Assembly: GCA_002633005.1 (NCBI GenBank)
Contig: NMRA01000362.1
Location: 62,001 to 126,000, forward strand
DNA from: Phoronis australis
Lineage: Eukaryota > Phoronida > Phoronidae
Length of the DNA stretch: 64,000 nt
Direction: 5' to 3'
Shown here: positions 1 to 14,500 of the stretch, piece after piece
Layout of the letters: every line of letters starts with the position of its first letter
Numbering within the stretch: position 1 is the stretch's first letter
Made by a program: the position numbers and the translations under genes
Notes under the pieces: generated by a model
What the model was told of the DNA's origin: nothing
Databases searched by the model: none
What the model saw: the letters and a program-made list of their open reading frames with translations, nothing else

Positions 1-416
1 TATTGCTACATGTATATATACGGTATATATATATATAGTGCATGTCAAATTAAGCCCGGCGACATTGGCAAATTCAAAAACATGGTCTTTGGCACTTCGA
101 CTTTTCCACTTGATATATTACACACTGTACAATGTAACAAAAAGAGATAGTGAAATGAAAATAAACTGTTTTGGCGTAAATGGTGTTGTAAATACAACCA
201 ATTTTCCGGTACTACGTTTAGGCCATCCGAATTGGAAAATCTGTAGAAAATGAATGAATTATGTTGATGAAGTGGAAGACCAGCACTTAAATACAGGAGT
301 TTTCCTTAGATACTTCATCAAAATCACATCCTGGTTTTATTTTTAAAAATATATACAGGCAAATAATTATAATATATTTTTAGCTTAGTTGTAGAATTTT
401 TGGAGGTCCACCTGAA

Positions 417-566
417 CAATATGGGTGCGAAAGTTCAATGTCATTGGATCTTTACAAACGACAAACATATGCTTAGAGGTACGTGGTTGTAGTTTAGGAA
501 ATGCACCTACAATGTATATTTCGCGAGTGTACTTGATGGGTAAAGCCCAGTCTGCGTTTGAACCTG
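417..566 (-). CDS. Possible galectin-like exon
   Basis: On the minus strand a strong acceptor (TCTTTCTCCAG) precedes an open phase-1 segment that ends at CAG|GTGGAC. The peptide has the pattern REIYIVGAFP, then FVVC, then MTLNFRTHI. This resembles the G-x-x-P, F-x-V/I-x-L/C and L-x-F-x-x-x-I strands of a galectin carbohydrate-recognition domain. The diagnostic HxNPR and WG-E residues are absent or would be in the next exon, outside the window. Without splicing at the donor the frame runs on to a stop at 385. The plus strand is also open here, so chance cannot be excluded. Confidence 0.3.
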
Positions 567-699
567 GAGAAAGACTATCTTTAAAACCAGACATGGGCGT
601 TGGTTTAAAAGAAACATCAGTAGACTTACGAAAAGTGTTTGTTGTGTACTCTTTTCACTCCGGATTAGGCATTACGACGGACACAAACCTTGTGTAGAC

Positions 700-1830
700 A
701 AGGACACCGCGGTGAAATGCGCCCCCAGCTCTGAAAACGGTGCTTATCAGTATTATAAAAATGGCCACTAGATGGCACAGTACTGAGCCCAATCAAAAAT
801 TGCGAAGGCGTCCTCGCCTCTCAAACTTGTTCTCCAAGTTTCATGAAACTGCGTAAAAGAACTCCAAAGATACAAAGGCATACGCAAAAATGCCATAAGA
901 AACAAAACAAATAGTTGAATCCGTCTATTTGTTTTGAAGCTAGTAAGAATACAATTAGAAATTTTAAAAACATCTAAGGAGGGTTTAAGAGTTTCAGTCG
1001 TAGATGCGAAATATGTCATGTCCACAGAAAATCCATGTCAGTCGTGCTGTTGCCAATACGAAAACGTCTTCCAATTTCATAACAACCCTCTGCGCGGTTT
1101 AGGAGCGGAAGCAGACGACAAAAAGTGATTAAAAAATAATTAAAATGGCCTCTAGTTGGGGCAGAATACGCCTAATCCATTACAAAATGGAGAGGTGTTG
1201 ACATCTTCATAACAGAAACTTGGTTGGCAAATTTCATGAAAAAACATATAGGAAAGTTAACGTAAAACAATAAAATTGTCACTCACTAGGGGGCACGGCT
1301 GTAGTTGGGTTGATCTGGAACTCGTCGTCATCTGTTGTAATCTCCATAGAAACACGTCTGCAAAATTTCACCAAGGTCTTGCGAATGGTAAAGGGGATTC
1401 AGCCGTGGACACAAAAAAAATGTCACTAGGGGTTGCCAGATTAGTCGAACATGTCCTAAAATCAAACTTGGGCCTCCGTCTTCTCAGAAGGAACACATCT
1501 CCCAAGTTTAATAACTTGTCTTCAAGGCAGCAACTTGGTGGACGGAGGGGGTGACGTCAAAAAACTACGATTTTTTTTAAATGGGTATGGAGTGGCGTAG
1601 AATACGTCAAATCCGTCCGAAAATGAGAAAAAGGCGTCATCTCCTTAATAAAACATACACGTCGGACAAACCGGAAGGTGCCATCGCTTCTTTAATACAA
1701 AAGCTTTCTAATTAATTTTCATACATTTCGGTGGAGGAACTTCAAAGATACAGAGGACAACGGAAAAAATAAAATTGCCACAAGAGGGGCACAGCGGTAG
1801 TTGTCCGTTGCCCACTTCATGTAAATCATA
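700..1830. repeat. Degenerate repeat array with CTCF-like cores
   Basis: Roughly 100-250 bp units recur, each with an AAAATGGCCACTAGATGGCAC-like core at about 759, 1143, 1277, 1420 and 1772. The cores are followed by segments such as CCAAGTTTCATGAAA or CAAATTTCATGAAA. No convincing gene was seen. Similar wording (AAATTTCATCAAAATACG) recurs near 39170. Confidence 0.55.
765..778 (+). promoter_or_regulatory. CTCF-like motif
   Basis: CCACTAGATGGCAC fits the degenerate vertebrate CTCF core CCASYAGRKGGCRS at all 14 positions. A second site at 1283-1296 fits 13 of 14. CTCF binding in this animal is inferred, not shown. Confidence 0.35.
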
Positions 1831-4800
1831 CATGTACATGTACCACTGTAGTGGGGCGCAAGCGCACGTAGGCGCAGCCAACCATCTTGTGGCATTTGAA
1901 CGTAGCGCCTACGCACCGTAACTTACGTTCAGTGCTTGAGGTGATACGTTGCCGGGCTTTGGGCGTCTACTTACCTCTAGTTTTACCACTGCAGCACTGT
2001 TAAATACATTTGCCAAATTTAAGATCTTGTAGAGGGTTTAGGAGATGCTACCGTACGGGCAGGAATGACATGCGCCCACATATATAAATTTGCGCGCACT
2101 ACAATCATGGCGGATTTAAGATATCACAATGGGGAGGGCAACATTCTGTCCGGGGTTAATTAATAAACATTTCCCTACGCTCTTACTGTTTTATTTTTGC
2201 AGCAGCCAAGAGGGTGCCCGGGCCCCCTGACCCCACCCTGAATCCGCCTATGCACTAGTACATGTTTCAAATTTCTGGCGATGCGTACAATTCCAGACCA
2301 CCTCACTGGTTACCCTCCGCCGACATGCTGTGCGTGACTGAACTTGGAATCACATGCAGTGCTTAATAACAAGATCACGTACATGTATATGCGTGAACTT
2401 AGAATACACGAGGAAACTTGATTAGTTCACTCAAATAATCACGTTTACGTTGATAAAAATTTGCACAGCACTAAATCAAATTACATATGTTAATAAAATA
2501 ATGTTACACTCAACAATCAACTTTTTTCAACTATTGGCGACCTTATTCACCAAACAATAATCGATTTAACCATTCACATCCGTTACACACTAGTAATGGT
2601 ATTAGACCGAGAAAAAGGTTGTCGTGAGGCCAAACAATCACAAAAATGTTTTACAATGATCAAACAATTCACCAGACTGCTTAGTTTTCAAAGTGCACCC
2701 AAGGGCTATACGTACGGCGCTATCTTGAGTTTAACAGGATTCCAAGTTAACGCACAGCAGAAAGATGTCCAGCCAGATAGGCGCACTGGTGCCCATCGCA
2801 TAGAATTCTGGTAGTTTCACAGATCTTCCGGGCCAGCTTATGTCACGGCAGTCCTTACGCTGGTTCCCCGCTGCATCTGTTGATGCAGAACGGGTACCAC
2901 TTTGTCAGGAATATTCCTGCCCCTCGCATATGGCCCATGCAGAACTAGAATTTCACGCTCCCAAACAAGTGGTTAGAAAAAACCACGACTGACCGTAGTC
3001 AAACAGTCAGTAAAATGTCCTTTTTTATTGAGAACATAGACCCCTCTTCGTAAATCAAACACATAATTGTATAACAATCGTAATCAAACCGGCAGTCGTG
3101 AACTTCGGGATTGAGGTCACCCGTGGCTTAGTTATTCATACATGTACATGAACCAGCTGGCCAACTCCCTGTTCATTGAAGTCTACTAGGCGTCTCTAGC
3201 AAATAAAGGTCTTCGCTCCCTGGATTTGTGTATTCTGCCCGGCGAACAGCGAAACAAAAAGTACACTTGCAGCCCGGCCAGCCAATCTCGGTGAGTAAAG
3301 AACGCGTAACTGCCGACAGACAGTGGAATAATGACAATGAGACTGGTTGAGTGTCATTGGATTGTGCATACATGTAGGTGTGTTTCACTGCATGGCAGTA
3401 CTTATCGTTTAGTGTATAATTGTTCATGCCATCGAATTATGAGGAAATTAATTTGACAGTTGGTGTACCCTAGCAGAGCCGAGATTAAAAAGGTTTCATT
3501 TCTTTCTGTGATTAGTCCCACAACGCCTATCAAACTGCTGGCATTGCTCAGTTCATTTTGAAATCCATTATCTAAGACCACTAGACAGATGAGTGTGACC
3601 TACATTTTCGTTCACGACGAAGTGTCGCTCACTTGTGTGCACATAACTTGTTTATGCACAACCCGATCAAGGGGCGCGTTGCACAGACACTCGCAAGTAC
3701 AACTGCAATCACTCGCTCCGCTTGAAATACGTGGCGCTATATCTAGCGAAGATTTGTGTGATTTCGCTTTCCTCACGAGAAACGTGTTGAAGGGAACGCA
3801 ATGGCCAAGCATACATGCACGTATATGGATGTACGCGTGGCTGTATGGCTGTGAATGCGCTTGACGCAAATTTCATGCAGGTGTCTATATGCGTATATGT
3901 CAAAGGATTGTCTCACCACAAGTGCAAATGGACCAAATGATTAAAACATGCTTAAAACAATAAGCATTAACAGTTATGAACTTTGATTGGAGTGTTCGAC
4001 ATCGCACTGACAAGGGTAGAGGGCTTTGCAACCATTATTATTTCCTTTAACCACATATTTTACATATATAGCAACAATTTCTTGATTATTTCTAGAATAT
4101 TAATTAAAATAATTATTTTACCTGCAGCTACCCGGAGATCGTTGGTTAGATATTGATTGACGGAAGTCAGGGGCGTCAGGTCTCAGCGTTCAGACGATTT
4201 GACCGATTTTTTATTTCCACCGCAGAGTACAGCTAAAAATTGACGTCAACTTGTTCCTTACGCTGGTTAGACGTGATTTTAGGACGGACGTCTCAAAGAA
4301 ATGCAAATTTCCTGCGTTTATGTAACGTAAATGGTAAACATTTGCCTGCACGCGGTTTTAGGTGTGCGACTTAATTTGTGTTACTATTATAAATTTGTTA
4401 TTCAGTTCTTCATGGTGTGTTGGGAGGCGCTACTGACCTGCAGTGGTTACTGTACCTAAGTCCCGGATGTATTCTAGTCCGTCTACATGTAACCAACTCC
4501 GCTTTAGAATATTATGCAGCTACATCTAGATCAGGGAGGCCAATTCTTCTTTTGTATAGTGCTTGACTGCCGGCATCTGCCAAATGCACGCAGGTTTCGC
4601 AGTTCTGGGTCGAATTCGGTACCAGATCAAGAGACCTGTCTATCTTTAATAACCTACCTGACTTGACCTTAACGTTGACATCAAATTTCGGGCAACCGAT
4701 CCCCTATGAGATTCAGAGTGTTCCAAAGTATCTGTTAGCCAACTTTGCTGCTGATGTAAATGTTTTGGGAGTTTTGGTTGCTAAGAGACCGGACTATACG

Positions 4801-5427
4801 CCCATATATTTGGGCCTAGCGGTCTCCCGTTTTGGCCAAGGATGTGCAGTGTAGTAAACTACTGTAATAGCGGCACTATTTCAAACAGACATGAGCAGCG
4901 CTTGAAAGAAATGAAAACTATTCTGTACAATGTTTTTGTTCTTTTGTGAAAAACTATTTTTATTCTCAGGGAACAGAAATTTCCAATCCCAATATTGAGT
5001 CCAGAAAGTTATTTTGTAAATGTGCACCACTTCGTATAATTTAATAACAGCCAAGTAACCTTCTATTTGCCTTTTAACGCATTCAGGTATTACGAGAAGC
5101 ACTTTGATTTGAGCTCAATGTCTACGTATTATGTCTAGCAATCAGAGCATGAGTCTCAATGAAATACATGTACATGTATGAAACAGCATCTGATGCATGA
5201 TTATCTGGTAGTTCGACATTTTAGTTGCATATGCATATCCGACTGTAAATCGCAAAAAAATATTCTTTCCTGTACGTGGTACGATACTTTAAATACTTGA
5301 ATGTTAACACACATGTACATCGAGATGTAGGTTGAGCAGCACCACCGCGGTGACCACGCTCGGACAGTGAAACGGATTCCTGACCTGCGGTATCATGTCG
5401 TCGGCAGGGATGAGATTACGAGACCTC
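1831..5427. other. Intergenic sequence without a supported gene
   Basis: Apart from the repeat remnant at 2105-2255 I see no exon with coding character. Open frames here are short, lack splice context and overlap on both strands. ACATGTA-type palindromes recur at about 1828, 2384, 3140 and 5166. Confidence 0.6.
2105..2255 (-). repeat. Copy of GGCGGATT-ended element
   Basis: Read on the minus strand the segment begins GTGCATAGGCGGATTC and continues through a poly-purine tract, a GCAAAAATAAAACAG-like segment and TTAATTAACCCCGG. The same order occurs at 38236-38345. It is a non-coding dispersed element, probably a non-autonomous DNA transposon. Confidence 0.65.
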
Positions 5428-5433
5428 TATAAA
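5428..5433 (+). promoter_or_regulatory. Possible TATA box of the amidase gene
   Basis: TATAAA lies 83 bp upstream of the amidase ATG, in a short imperfect inverted repeat (AAATTAGGGTA and TACCCTAAATT). A transcription start near 5460 would give a short leader. A polypyrimidine-AG acceptor at 5495-5496 offers the competing view that the ATG lies in a second exon, so this call is weak. Confidence 0.25.
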
Positions 5434-5510
5434 TTAGGGTACCTGTATCTCTACCCTAAATTACACGTTTTTTTGAAATTGAACAACTGATTTCAGGACT
5501 ACCAGGAACG

Positions 5511-8500
5511 ATGTACCGACATCCAGTCGTGCGCCCGCCGAGCTCAGATGAGATCAGTCAAATTTCTGAGAAATGGAACATGAAACTAACTGACGAGGAA
5601 GTGACAGCAGTCAGAGGTAATCCACTAGCTTGCAGCCTTTGTTAAACTTACCAATTCTTTAAAAACGAAGAAAATCTCCGACGTTAAAAGTTGCTTTAAG
5701 AGGGCTAGGTAAAACCAACAGCATGCAAGACACCCGTGCAGTGCATATACATGTAGGTACAATAACGATATAATACAAACTTCTATAAAGTAAAACGACG
5801 AGTGTCGGTTTTAAAATATATTAAAACGTTTCCCACGTTTCGAGCAGTACGCTGTTTAATAAACGCCTATGACACAGACTGACGATTACACAGATATATT
5901 CTTAATACAGCAAAGGAACTCAGATGACCACAATAGGAACAATGTGGGTCACAACTAACACTGGCGTGGGTATTGAATCTATTCGACAGTCTGTATCATG
6001 CACTTGATAAAAAGGGCACCGCTCGAGACGTGGGTGATGTATTATTAATAATATGTTTTAGTACCGATGCTCGTCGTTTTACTTTGTATTATTCTACTCG
6101 TGTTAACCCGCGGTAACTGCACTGCATTCCGACACCTACATGTATTTTATTTATTTTGCAAATACAAACTGGTTAAAACGATACATGCACGTCAAACAGG
6201 CTTGGCAGGCTGTCGCAGATCGTTCACTCTCTTGACTGTGTTACGTAGCCTACTGAATGCGCCGTACGTACCCCGATGAGACTGTACCGTATTTCTCGTG
6301 TGCAGAGACTTCTACGTACATTTGTACTGCTTCTCCGACCAACTCTACTAAATTTAGTACCATTTCACCTATTTCGACTTGTCCGCCGTACCGTAGTTCT
6401 CAAGTATAAGTCCGCCAATAATGTACCGGGGCTTTCAGTTGGTCACAGTCGTGTTGCGGATGGATATACGAATACTTTTAGTGCTCCGTAGTGTTCATCA
6501 GAATTCTGAAGAATATTTTGCGAATCATGCAGCAACTGGGCGTCAACTGGACGTATGTGGTACGGAAAGGATGGCCATCGGCCCAGACGTCGGATGCTCT
6601 TCGTAATGAAGTGATGCATCATAGTAAGACGGGCTTGGGAGACGTTGCATTCATTAGTTTGGCAAGTTTAAAACATGGACTGACTGAATTTATGTTGCAC
6701 AGCAATTGTTTGACAGAAAAACAAGAAAATAATAACCCAAGCACAATTATATAAAACGTAGCAAACAATAAATATGATAAGTGTCTTATGTTAACCTAGC
6801 TTCAATGGTTTTAGACCAGTCATTAAAATGGATTCGTCACCGACATTTTGATGAAAAAGTTCATCTTGACTCGTTCCTTCGCTATTGATAATATTCGCAA
6901 ACATGAGGTTAATAATTTGCAAATAGTCATGAGCTCATTATTATTTGAAAGTGAAAATATTGTCATATGTCATTGACGTTAAGTACGCGAAATTACAGCT
7001 GCATGTAGTTCCATATGCTTTCGTTCATGTTTTAGGGTGAAACTCTGTTTTCGTTTGTTTTTGTTGTTACTTTATACGGCGCATTACTGTTCCTTGTGAT
7101 ACATAGTGAAAGATTCGATCGAATAGGGATGATTCACCCTCCCTAACTTAATTACACTGTAGTTGCTTTTTAAAGTTTGGGATTGACCTGCGGTTATTCC
7201 AAACGGTTATTTAAAACAAATTCATGTGGAAGTATTTGTTGATATGTTATTGTGCAATGTGTTTGTGTATAGTCAGCCTCTTCTGAAATTTTCAGATAAG
7301 ATTATTGAGGCGACAAAATCCTATCACCGTTTATTGGAAATTCCGGAGCCGACACTTCCAGTAAAGTATCCCAGAACTCCCGGACATAAACCAACAATTG
7401 AAGAGAACCCCCTTAACGCCTGGTGAGAGGTCATCATGATGACAGTAAACTTCAGATCCTTGTTTTGGAGTAAATCGGTATTGTCTGACGTAATATTTCA
7501 GTTTCTGCTCATCTAGTCAACAAACATCTTTTCTGTACATGTACCTCTAAATGAGGCTGTGACCTCATTCTTTCGCTGTAACAGGACTGCTCTGGGAAAT
7601 GTCTTCGAATAACTGTTCACACTGTAATTAGCCGTGAATGAGAGAGATTACTAGATGAGATCCAAACGCGTAACAACAACGAGACATTTCTGTCAGACTT
7701 CTTTCTCTTTTATCCACAACGAGTCTTATTTCTTTTCACAACGAGTGATGAAAGAAAAACTGCCAGGGTCTAATCTTACACGGTATTTATGTATGGCCTT
7801 TTTGACAACTGTGAGTATTTCGCCAAACGTCTACCACACTAGATTCTAACTCAGTGAATGTACATATTTTCTGAAAGTAGAAAGCCTGCAGGATTCTCTT
7901 TTTTGATTTTTTCATGATTTTTTATTAACTGTGTCAAGTAAACAAGTCTATTTAGTAAACTTCAGTAGAAAAGAGGTATAATGAAAACAAAACAACGATA
8001 TCAATAACTTGTCAAATTTCACTAGGGTGAGTTCTTAAAAACGCTGTTGTAGTTTTCTCTGTAACTTGTCGTTTCGTTTTCGTTTAATTATTGTAAAAGT
8101 CGTTATTTTATAGGCCCTCGTGTAAAAGTGGAACAGTTTGAAATAAATTTCTATAGTGAATACATCGCAGTGTCTGAAATTTCCATACGAATCCAACCAG
8201 CTGTTTTCAAGATAAGATGCTCCGAGGTTACTTATAGCCATATTTGGACCATTTTCCTGGGTTCTACATGTACACAACCTTGACATTGAGCCCGGACTCA
8301 AGAATTCTTTTGTTATACAATAAACTCAAGTGCTTGTGTGTATGTTACTGTAATTTAAAGGCGCCAACAACTCGTTTCTTGAAGCTAAATTGTGAGGAAC
8401 ATACGCAGTAGTTATGTGCCCCCAGGTATTGGAAAACCGACATCCAAGGCGCATGTGGAGGAAAACTCCATGGTCGGACTGTTGCTCTCAAAGACAACGT

Positions 8501-11500
8501 CGCTTTGGCAGGAGTGCCCTTGATGGAGGGCAGTAAAGTCATGGACGGGTTTGTGCCGGATATCGATGCCACCATAGTTACTCGGATGCTGGATGAAGGT
8601 AAGTGAAAGAAGCATTCAGTGCAGGCACACATGGTTATGGTCTGATATAACGTGCCCGAATTTTGAGAACCAGATTTCCCTACTAAATAACGGGCATCAA
8701 ACTGTTTCTCAAAATGCGAGCACGTTATATCACAACCATTGCCGGCACATACAGGTGTATATAATGCTTCATCAACACTGTGCTTTATACCGTGGGACTG
8801 TTTCATAAAAGATGCTGGATGAAGGTAAGTGGAAAAACCAGTTTTCCCCACAAAATAACGGGCATCAAACTGGTTCTCAAAATGCGGCCACGTTATGCCA
8901 GACTATTGCCGATACATATATACTGGGTCATCAACATTGTGCCTGATACCATGGGTCTGTTTCATGAAAAGCTGCTGGATACTGAAGACAGAAATTTGGT
9001 CTTACTCTCCACCCAACCATTTCTGAAAACATAATTCAATCTCACTCGAGCACAAGTGCCGCAGCCTCTGAGGATACACCCACAAGCTAGTTAATGACAT
9101 ACTTTCTATGCATGTAAATTACTGCTAGACTGTGATGCTCTTATGAGCACTTGGCTGAACTTTTATTCATCATTTGTGAACTAAGAGCGTAAGAGCATAT
9201 TTCTGTCTCAAGTCTTATGTCACTGAAACCGACCCCGTGTGTTTGTTCTTGCAAATTTTCCCTAACCTTGTTGTAATTTCAGGTGCAAACATTACCGGCA
9301 AGTCTGTCTGCGAGAATCTGTGTTTCTGTGGAAATAGCTTCACTCCACTGACCGGTCCTGTTCTTAATCCTGCCAACAAGGAATACTCGGCTGGGGGTTC
9401 CAGTGGTGGTTCAGCGGCTCTGGTTAGTAAACAACTTGCCTGATGTCTTACAGAGAACTGTTTTTGTAAACTATATTAAAGATGTATTTACATGTTCCTA
9501 ATTATGGTCATGTATAGGAGGACATAAACGACAATGGCACTGGAACATCAACCACTCTAAACAAAGTGCAGTTGTATTCCTTGACAACTTGTAAATGTGA
9601 CCACAAAAACTGCAAATGGGTGACCTTTGCACTAATGATGCACGTGTACATCGCGAGCTCACATAGCCCTCATTATGCAATGCAATTCCCAATACTGCGT
9701 CACGATACTTACTGGACATAGTTGATTGATATACCGCGGATCTTCGACACATAACTCGTTTTAAAAGCATTTCGAATTTTTCAACGTTCTACACATCGTC
9801 GCTATATCTTTTGCTTCTAATTCATTTGACCAAGGCATCACAAAGATAAGGTTTTACTTTAACTTTTGCTTCTCTTCAAAACCATGTTGATGGTCTATGT
9901 ACCATGAACGATAACACATGGTGAAATAATGTCATTTATAATGTTAAACTACAAGTGTATAAAATAGGCATGGTTACGATAATGTAAAAGTAACAATAAC
10001 TGGTAACGTGGGCAATAAAAAGGCGCCGAAAGAGATGTTAAAGACAATGTAGGATTATAGCATTTGATGTATGAAGGCAATGGGAGCTACAAGTTACTGT
10101 GCAACATGAGTGAGAGCAGTGGTATGAACTCCAGTTGACGTACCGACCGCAGAAACAGCACGAATCGGAAGTAATTGGAGCACTGCTGAATATTTCGACT
10201 GTTGCCAGAAGGACAGCAGCAACAGTAGCAGCCCTATAGGATCAACTGTTGTCTGTAACAACATAGGTCATGGCAGCAGTTAAAGCAACAATAAAAGGCT
10301 AGGATTTCAGCCTGTACCTGCGGTGGCTGCAGCGGATTATCCATTAAACCAAACAAGCATCTGGGACCTGGCCCAAGATAGGGGCGCATCTGGTCGTCAC
10401 GGGTTACTTCAAAACTTGTGGCCGTCAAGAGGAATCCACAAAGCACGGGGCCTCGAACGAATTATTGGCTTCCTCTCGCAGTCACAGGGGCCCTCAGAAG
10501 TCAGGGCGACCGGGGAGGGTTGGGGGGAAGCTAGAAAATTTTGTCGAAAGGGGGAATTGTAGTGACTAGGGTTCCCAGGCTTTTATAGCTTGGAGCCCCA
10601 TGAAACCTTAATTTGAAAGATTTTTGTTGTATCAGGTGGCCGCAGGATACGTTGACATGGCTATCGGGTGTGATCAGGGTGGATCCATACGGCTGCCGTC
10701 GTGTTGGTGCGGAATTGTGGGTCTCAAGCCAACACATAGCCTCGTTCCGTACACTGGCATCAAGTCGCTGAATCCTGCAGTTGATCACACTGGCCCTATG
10801 ACGAGGAATGTGGACGATTGCGCCCTATTGTTGGAGGTGTGAAATGTTTCCGTTTATCTGTTGATAGTGACGTGGATGAATAAATACACAATGCAGTATT
10901 GTAGTAGAAGTAAACTGACTTGAAACCACATCCTTATGATGGTCAGTACACATTCTAATTTGTTACACACTATATACACGCAATGTACGCTTTGACTTGG
11001 CAAGAGCTTCAAAATGGTTCGCTGTTAGTAGTGAGACTGGAAGTGAGCACACCTATTGGTTGATTTTGAAAACGATTTTTATCTGCCATTTTTGTGCGTA
11101 CAGGTGATTGCCGGACCTGATGGACTGGATCATCGCCAGATGCCATATATGAAAGTTCCCGAATATTCAAAACTGGTAAGAATTCGACGATGCCGCTTTA
11201 TCGGCGTTGTTTCTTATGATGTACCAGTATCTAGTTTGACTACAGGGCCTTTCAGAATATGGCAGGATTTGAAAGAAGCTTAATATACAACTTCAACGTG
11301 ATATTGTTTCGTTCACAGCAGACAGTGCAAGTATGATTTTTTACATGTACACCTATTGTTTAGATATTGGTTGTAATTTATATAGTTCGCTGGTTCCAAT
11401 GATGACTTCCGGCCTATAGACCTTAGATGTCTTAGCTGGTTGATCTAAAGGAACTGGGTAAGTCAATTAGGTGCAGTAACTGTGTTGCCGATGTGCACGT

Positions 11501-14500
11501 ACTTGTGGTTCTGCTGAGAAGTTTTGAAGTAGTCCTTCATAATTTTGCTACTACCCAGATTAAGGAGCCACTGAGTGACCTCAAAGTTGCCATGTTGACG
11601 GAAGGGTTTGAAGGTTGCAAAGATGGCGTTGATAAGCTTGTAAAGACGGTAGCTTTGAAGTTGGCAGAAACGGGAGTTGCCAAAGTTGTAGAAGACGTCT
11701 CTATACCGATGCATAACAGGGACTTTCGTAAGTGTTTACTTCGATATGTTTGAAACGTTGTTGTGCTGTGTAAGATGTGGGACTATGGGAAATGAATGAT
11801 TTTACTTCCGATGATACCCAAGGTTTAATCGGACATTGTAAGAATCTTGTCAAGAGTTTGGACGCATTATGAGACGAACACTGTGCTGCGTTCCGTAATA
11901 AGGCTATTTTCTGGCGAGATTTGCGAGATTGTCTATCTATTCCTGAGATATCCATACATACTATTGCAAACAAAGCATGTGATCTCACTAGCTTTCCCTG
12001 GCGGAGCATCTCAGTTAGGGAAGGGCATGTGAGTCAATAATAATGAAATTATTTTTTTATCACAAAAGTCTTTAAAAAGATCTTCTTTGTGATTGGTAGA
12101 ACTTGACGTGAATGATATAGTCATTGGCACATAAGCTAGACTAGCGAACTGTCTGTTCATTGTCAAAGCGAGTAATTTGTATATGAAATCTAATAGACAA
12201 ATTCACTTCATAGTTTCAGCAATGGGAGGCTCTTTGGTTTTCGAGGAAGTGTTTGAGGTCCTCGCAAATGGTAACGGTAGGTTACAAACTTCACAATATA
12301 CCTTAATCTTTGTCGAATGCACCATAGTGATCACATGTCCACTGGGTATATGGTAACGTGTAAAAGTTTAAACTCCATTTGCGCTTTCGCTACTTTTTCA
12401 GCATCCAAACAAAATGTCACTTTATTGTCAATTCACGCCGTTAGTTGGAGGTTTCCCAACCATTCATCAATACTTATCTTAGATGTTAGTTCACAGCCTA
12501 TTTGTTGATACGCAATGTTTACGTTGTATAAATACTCTTTTTCTTTTACATTGACTATCTATTAGGTTTCAGCTATGGAACCAAAGGTTACATATGGACG
12601 AAACAGAGGGAGTACGCAGCCCGTGGTATGAAGACTCGCATGGCCGATGCTTCTCTTCCTGTTAAACTCCTTACTTGCTTTGGTCAATACATGAAGGTAT
12701 TCATTGTTAGGTTAAAATATTTTGTAGTCTAGCGTGTACATTGTCCGTGCATAGTTGTTTTTATTTTTACCTGTAGCCCCTTCAACAATGTTAGATCGAC
12801 CACAAATTGAAGGTGAAGATCAGTTATCCAAAATTGTAATGCTACGAGACCGTTTAGAAAAAATAGGATTCTTTTAGGAGACATTATAATTATAAAACTA
12901 AATTTGAAAGACATGTCAAAAGCTCCATGAATTTAGAACATTTTGTTGTAGTTTGAAATAAAATTTTCGTGGAATAAAGCAAGACTCTTGAAGCTTTATT
13001 AGTTTCTCAATCCCATGCGCTCAAAATACGAACATGGAGTATTCACGAATCATACCAACATTGACTTCACGGTGTATTGTTTGGTGACCGAATAGGATTT
13101 TTATATCTTTTTAAAAGACAGGGTTCAACGTGGCAAGTAATGCCATTTTTGAAGAAAATTCTTGGCATGAGATAAACTTCTTGGTAAAAAATATGTCGAT
13201 TTTTACACTGTTTTAGTTGTCACATTACATTTTGTTTTCTTAAGTTCTTACACACTCGACTCAGTTTTTAAAGGATACTTAACCCTGCGATTTCATGAAA
13301 CGTTTGATCTGTCTCCTGGTGATTCACTATTGGTACATATACCTTCCGCGGGTGACACAATCACCATTCAAACAAGGCAATCTCCCTATGTGTCACGCAA
13401 TGGATGTATGTTTGGGAAAAGCTGACCTTCCCCTCAGCTGTTTTTTAACACGCCTATAGCTTATCACGCTCGCCCTGTTGACAAGTTTTCTAAGCAATTT
13501 TCAGATATGGTCCAAAATTTCAGGATTGACAAATTTGACAGAGAATTATTCCACTTGAAAGACATGTAAATGAACTAGTCGTACCTGCAGTTGGTATCTG
13601 TTAATAAGCCAAATCTGGGTTTAGTGTCCTATGAAAATAACGTTGCAACTTTTTGTGGATGCTGTAGAATAACTATTGAAGAAACATCTTGCTAAGCTGT
13701 ACTATATGTATCTTTCAGGACAACTATGACTCCTACTTTGTTTCCAAGGCAACAAACATCAATCGGGTGTTAACAGCTGCCTATGACCAAGTCCTCAAAA
13801 CGTACGACGTCATCGTTTTGCCGACCATTAAATTTCCCGCCCCAAAATTGCCTTCGGCTGACGTAACTCCCAAAGGTAAATGTACAGTTGAATGCCCAAA
13901 TGCACAGCAACATATTGCTATTGAGCTAATGACTAAAGTACAGTGTGTATGCCACAAGTCCACAGCTGACCGTCTCCTGTTCTATTCGGTCAAATTAAAT
14001 TGTGTCGTGGAAAACAGGCATTTCCAAAATGGAAAGTTACGAAAATATTCAGAAAGTTTTACCTCAAACAACACAATTTTCTGGTGCTTGTTTCCACTTT
14101 TGGTGTATGTGGTCACAGTGTTCTCCACAGCCTGTTTTAACTCGACGCTGTAACGAGTTTGGATTTTGCCGCGTCGAGTTTGGAAAATGCGCGTCGAGTT
14201 TGGAAAGTGCTGCGTCAGACTGACCGTCAGTCTGAATTGTACATCAGTGAGTAATGACGGCCTTCTCCCGTTCAGTGACTTTACCAGACGTAAAAGGTTG
14301 TGAGCGTGTGATAACATCTAGCTCCTTTGTTAACTGCCAAGCACAGTCTTTCGTTTGGTATGACAACAGGCAGGCCAATTATCTACCAAGCTTATTACAG
14401 ACCACATGAGAGCACACTCAAACCCAAAGCGAATTTGTACATGTACGTTCGGAAAGAATAGATTGTTGTAACTTCGGTTGTAATTGGGCGATTTTGGTTA

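Noticed and set aside
8345-8851. 168-codon minus-strand open frame
   Set aside because: It is antisense to amidase exon 3 and its duplicated intron segment. The plus strand has matched splice sites and catalytic motifs.
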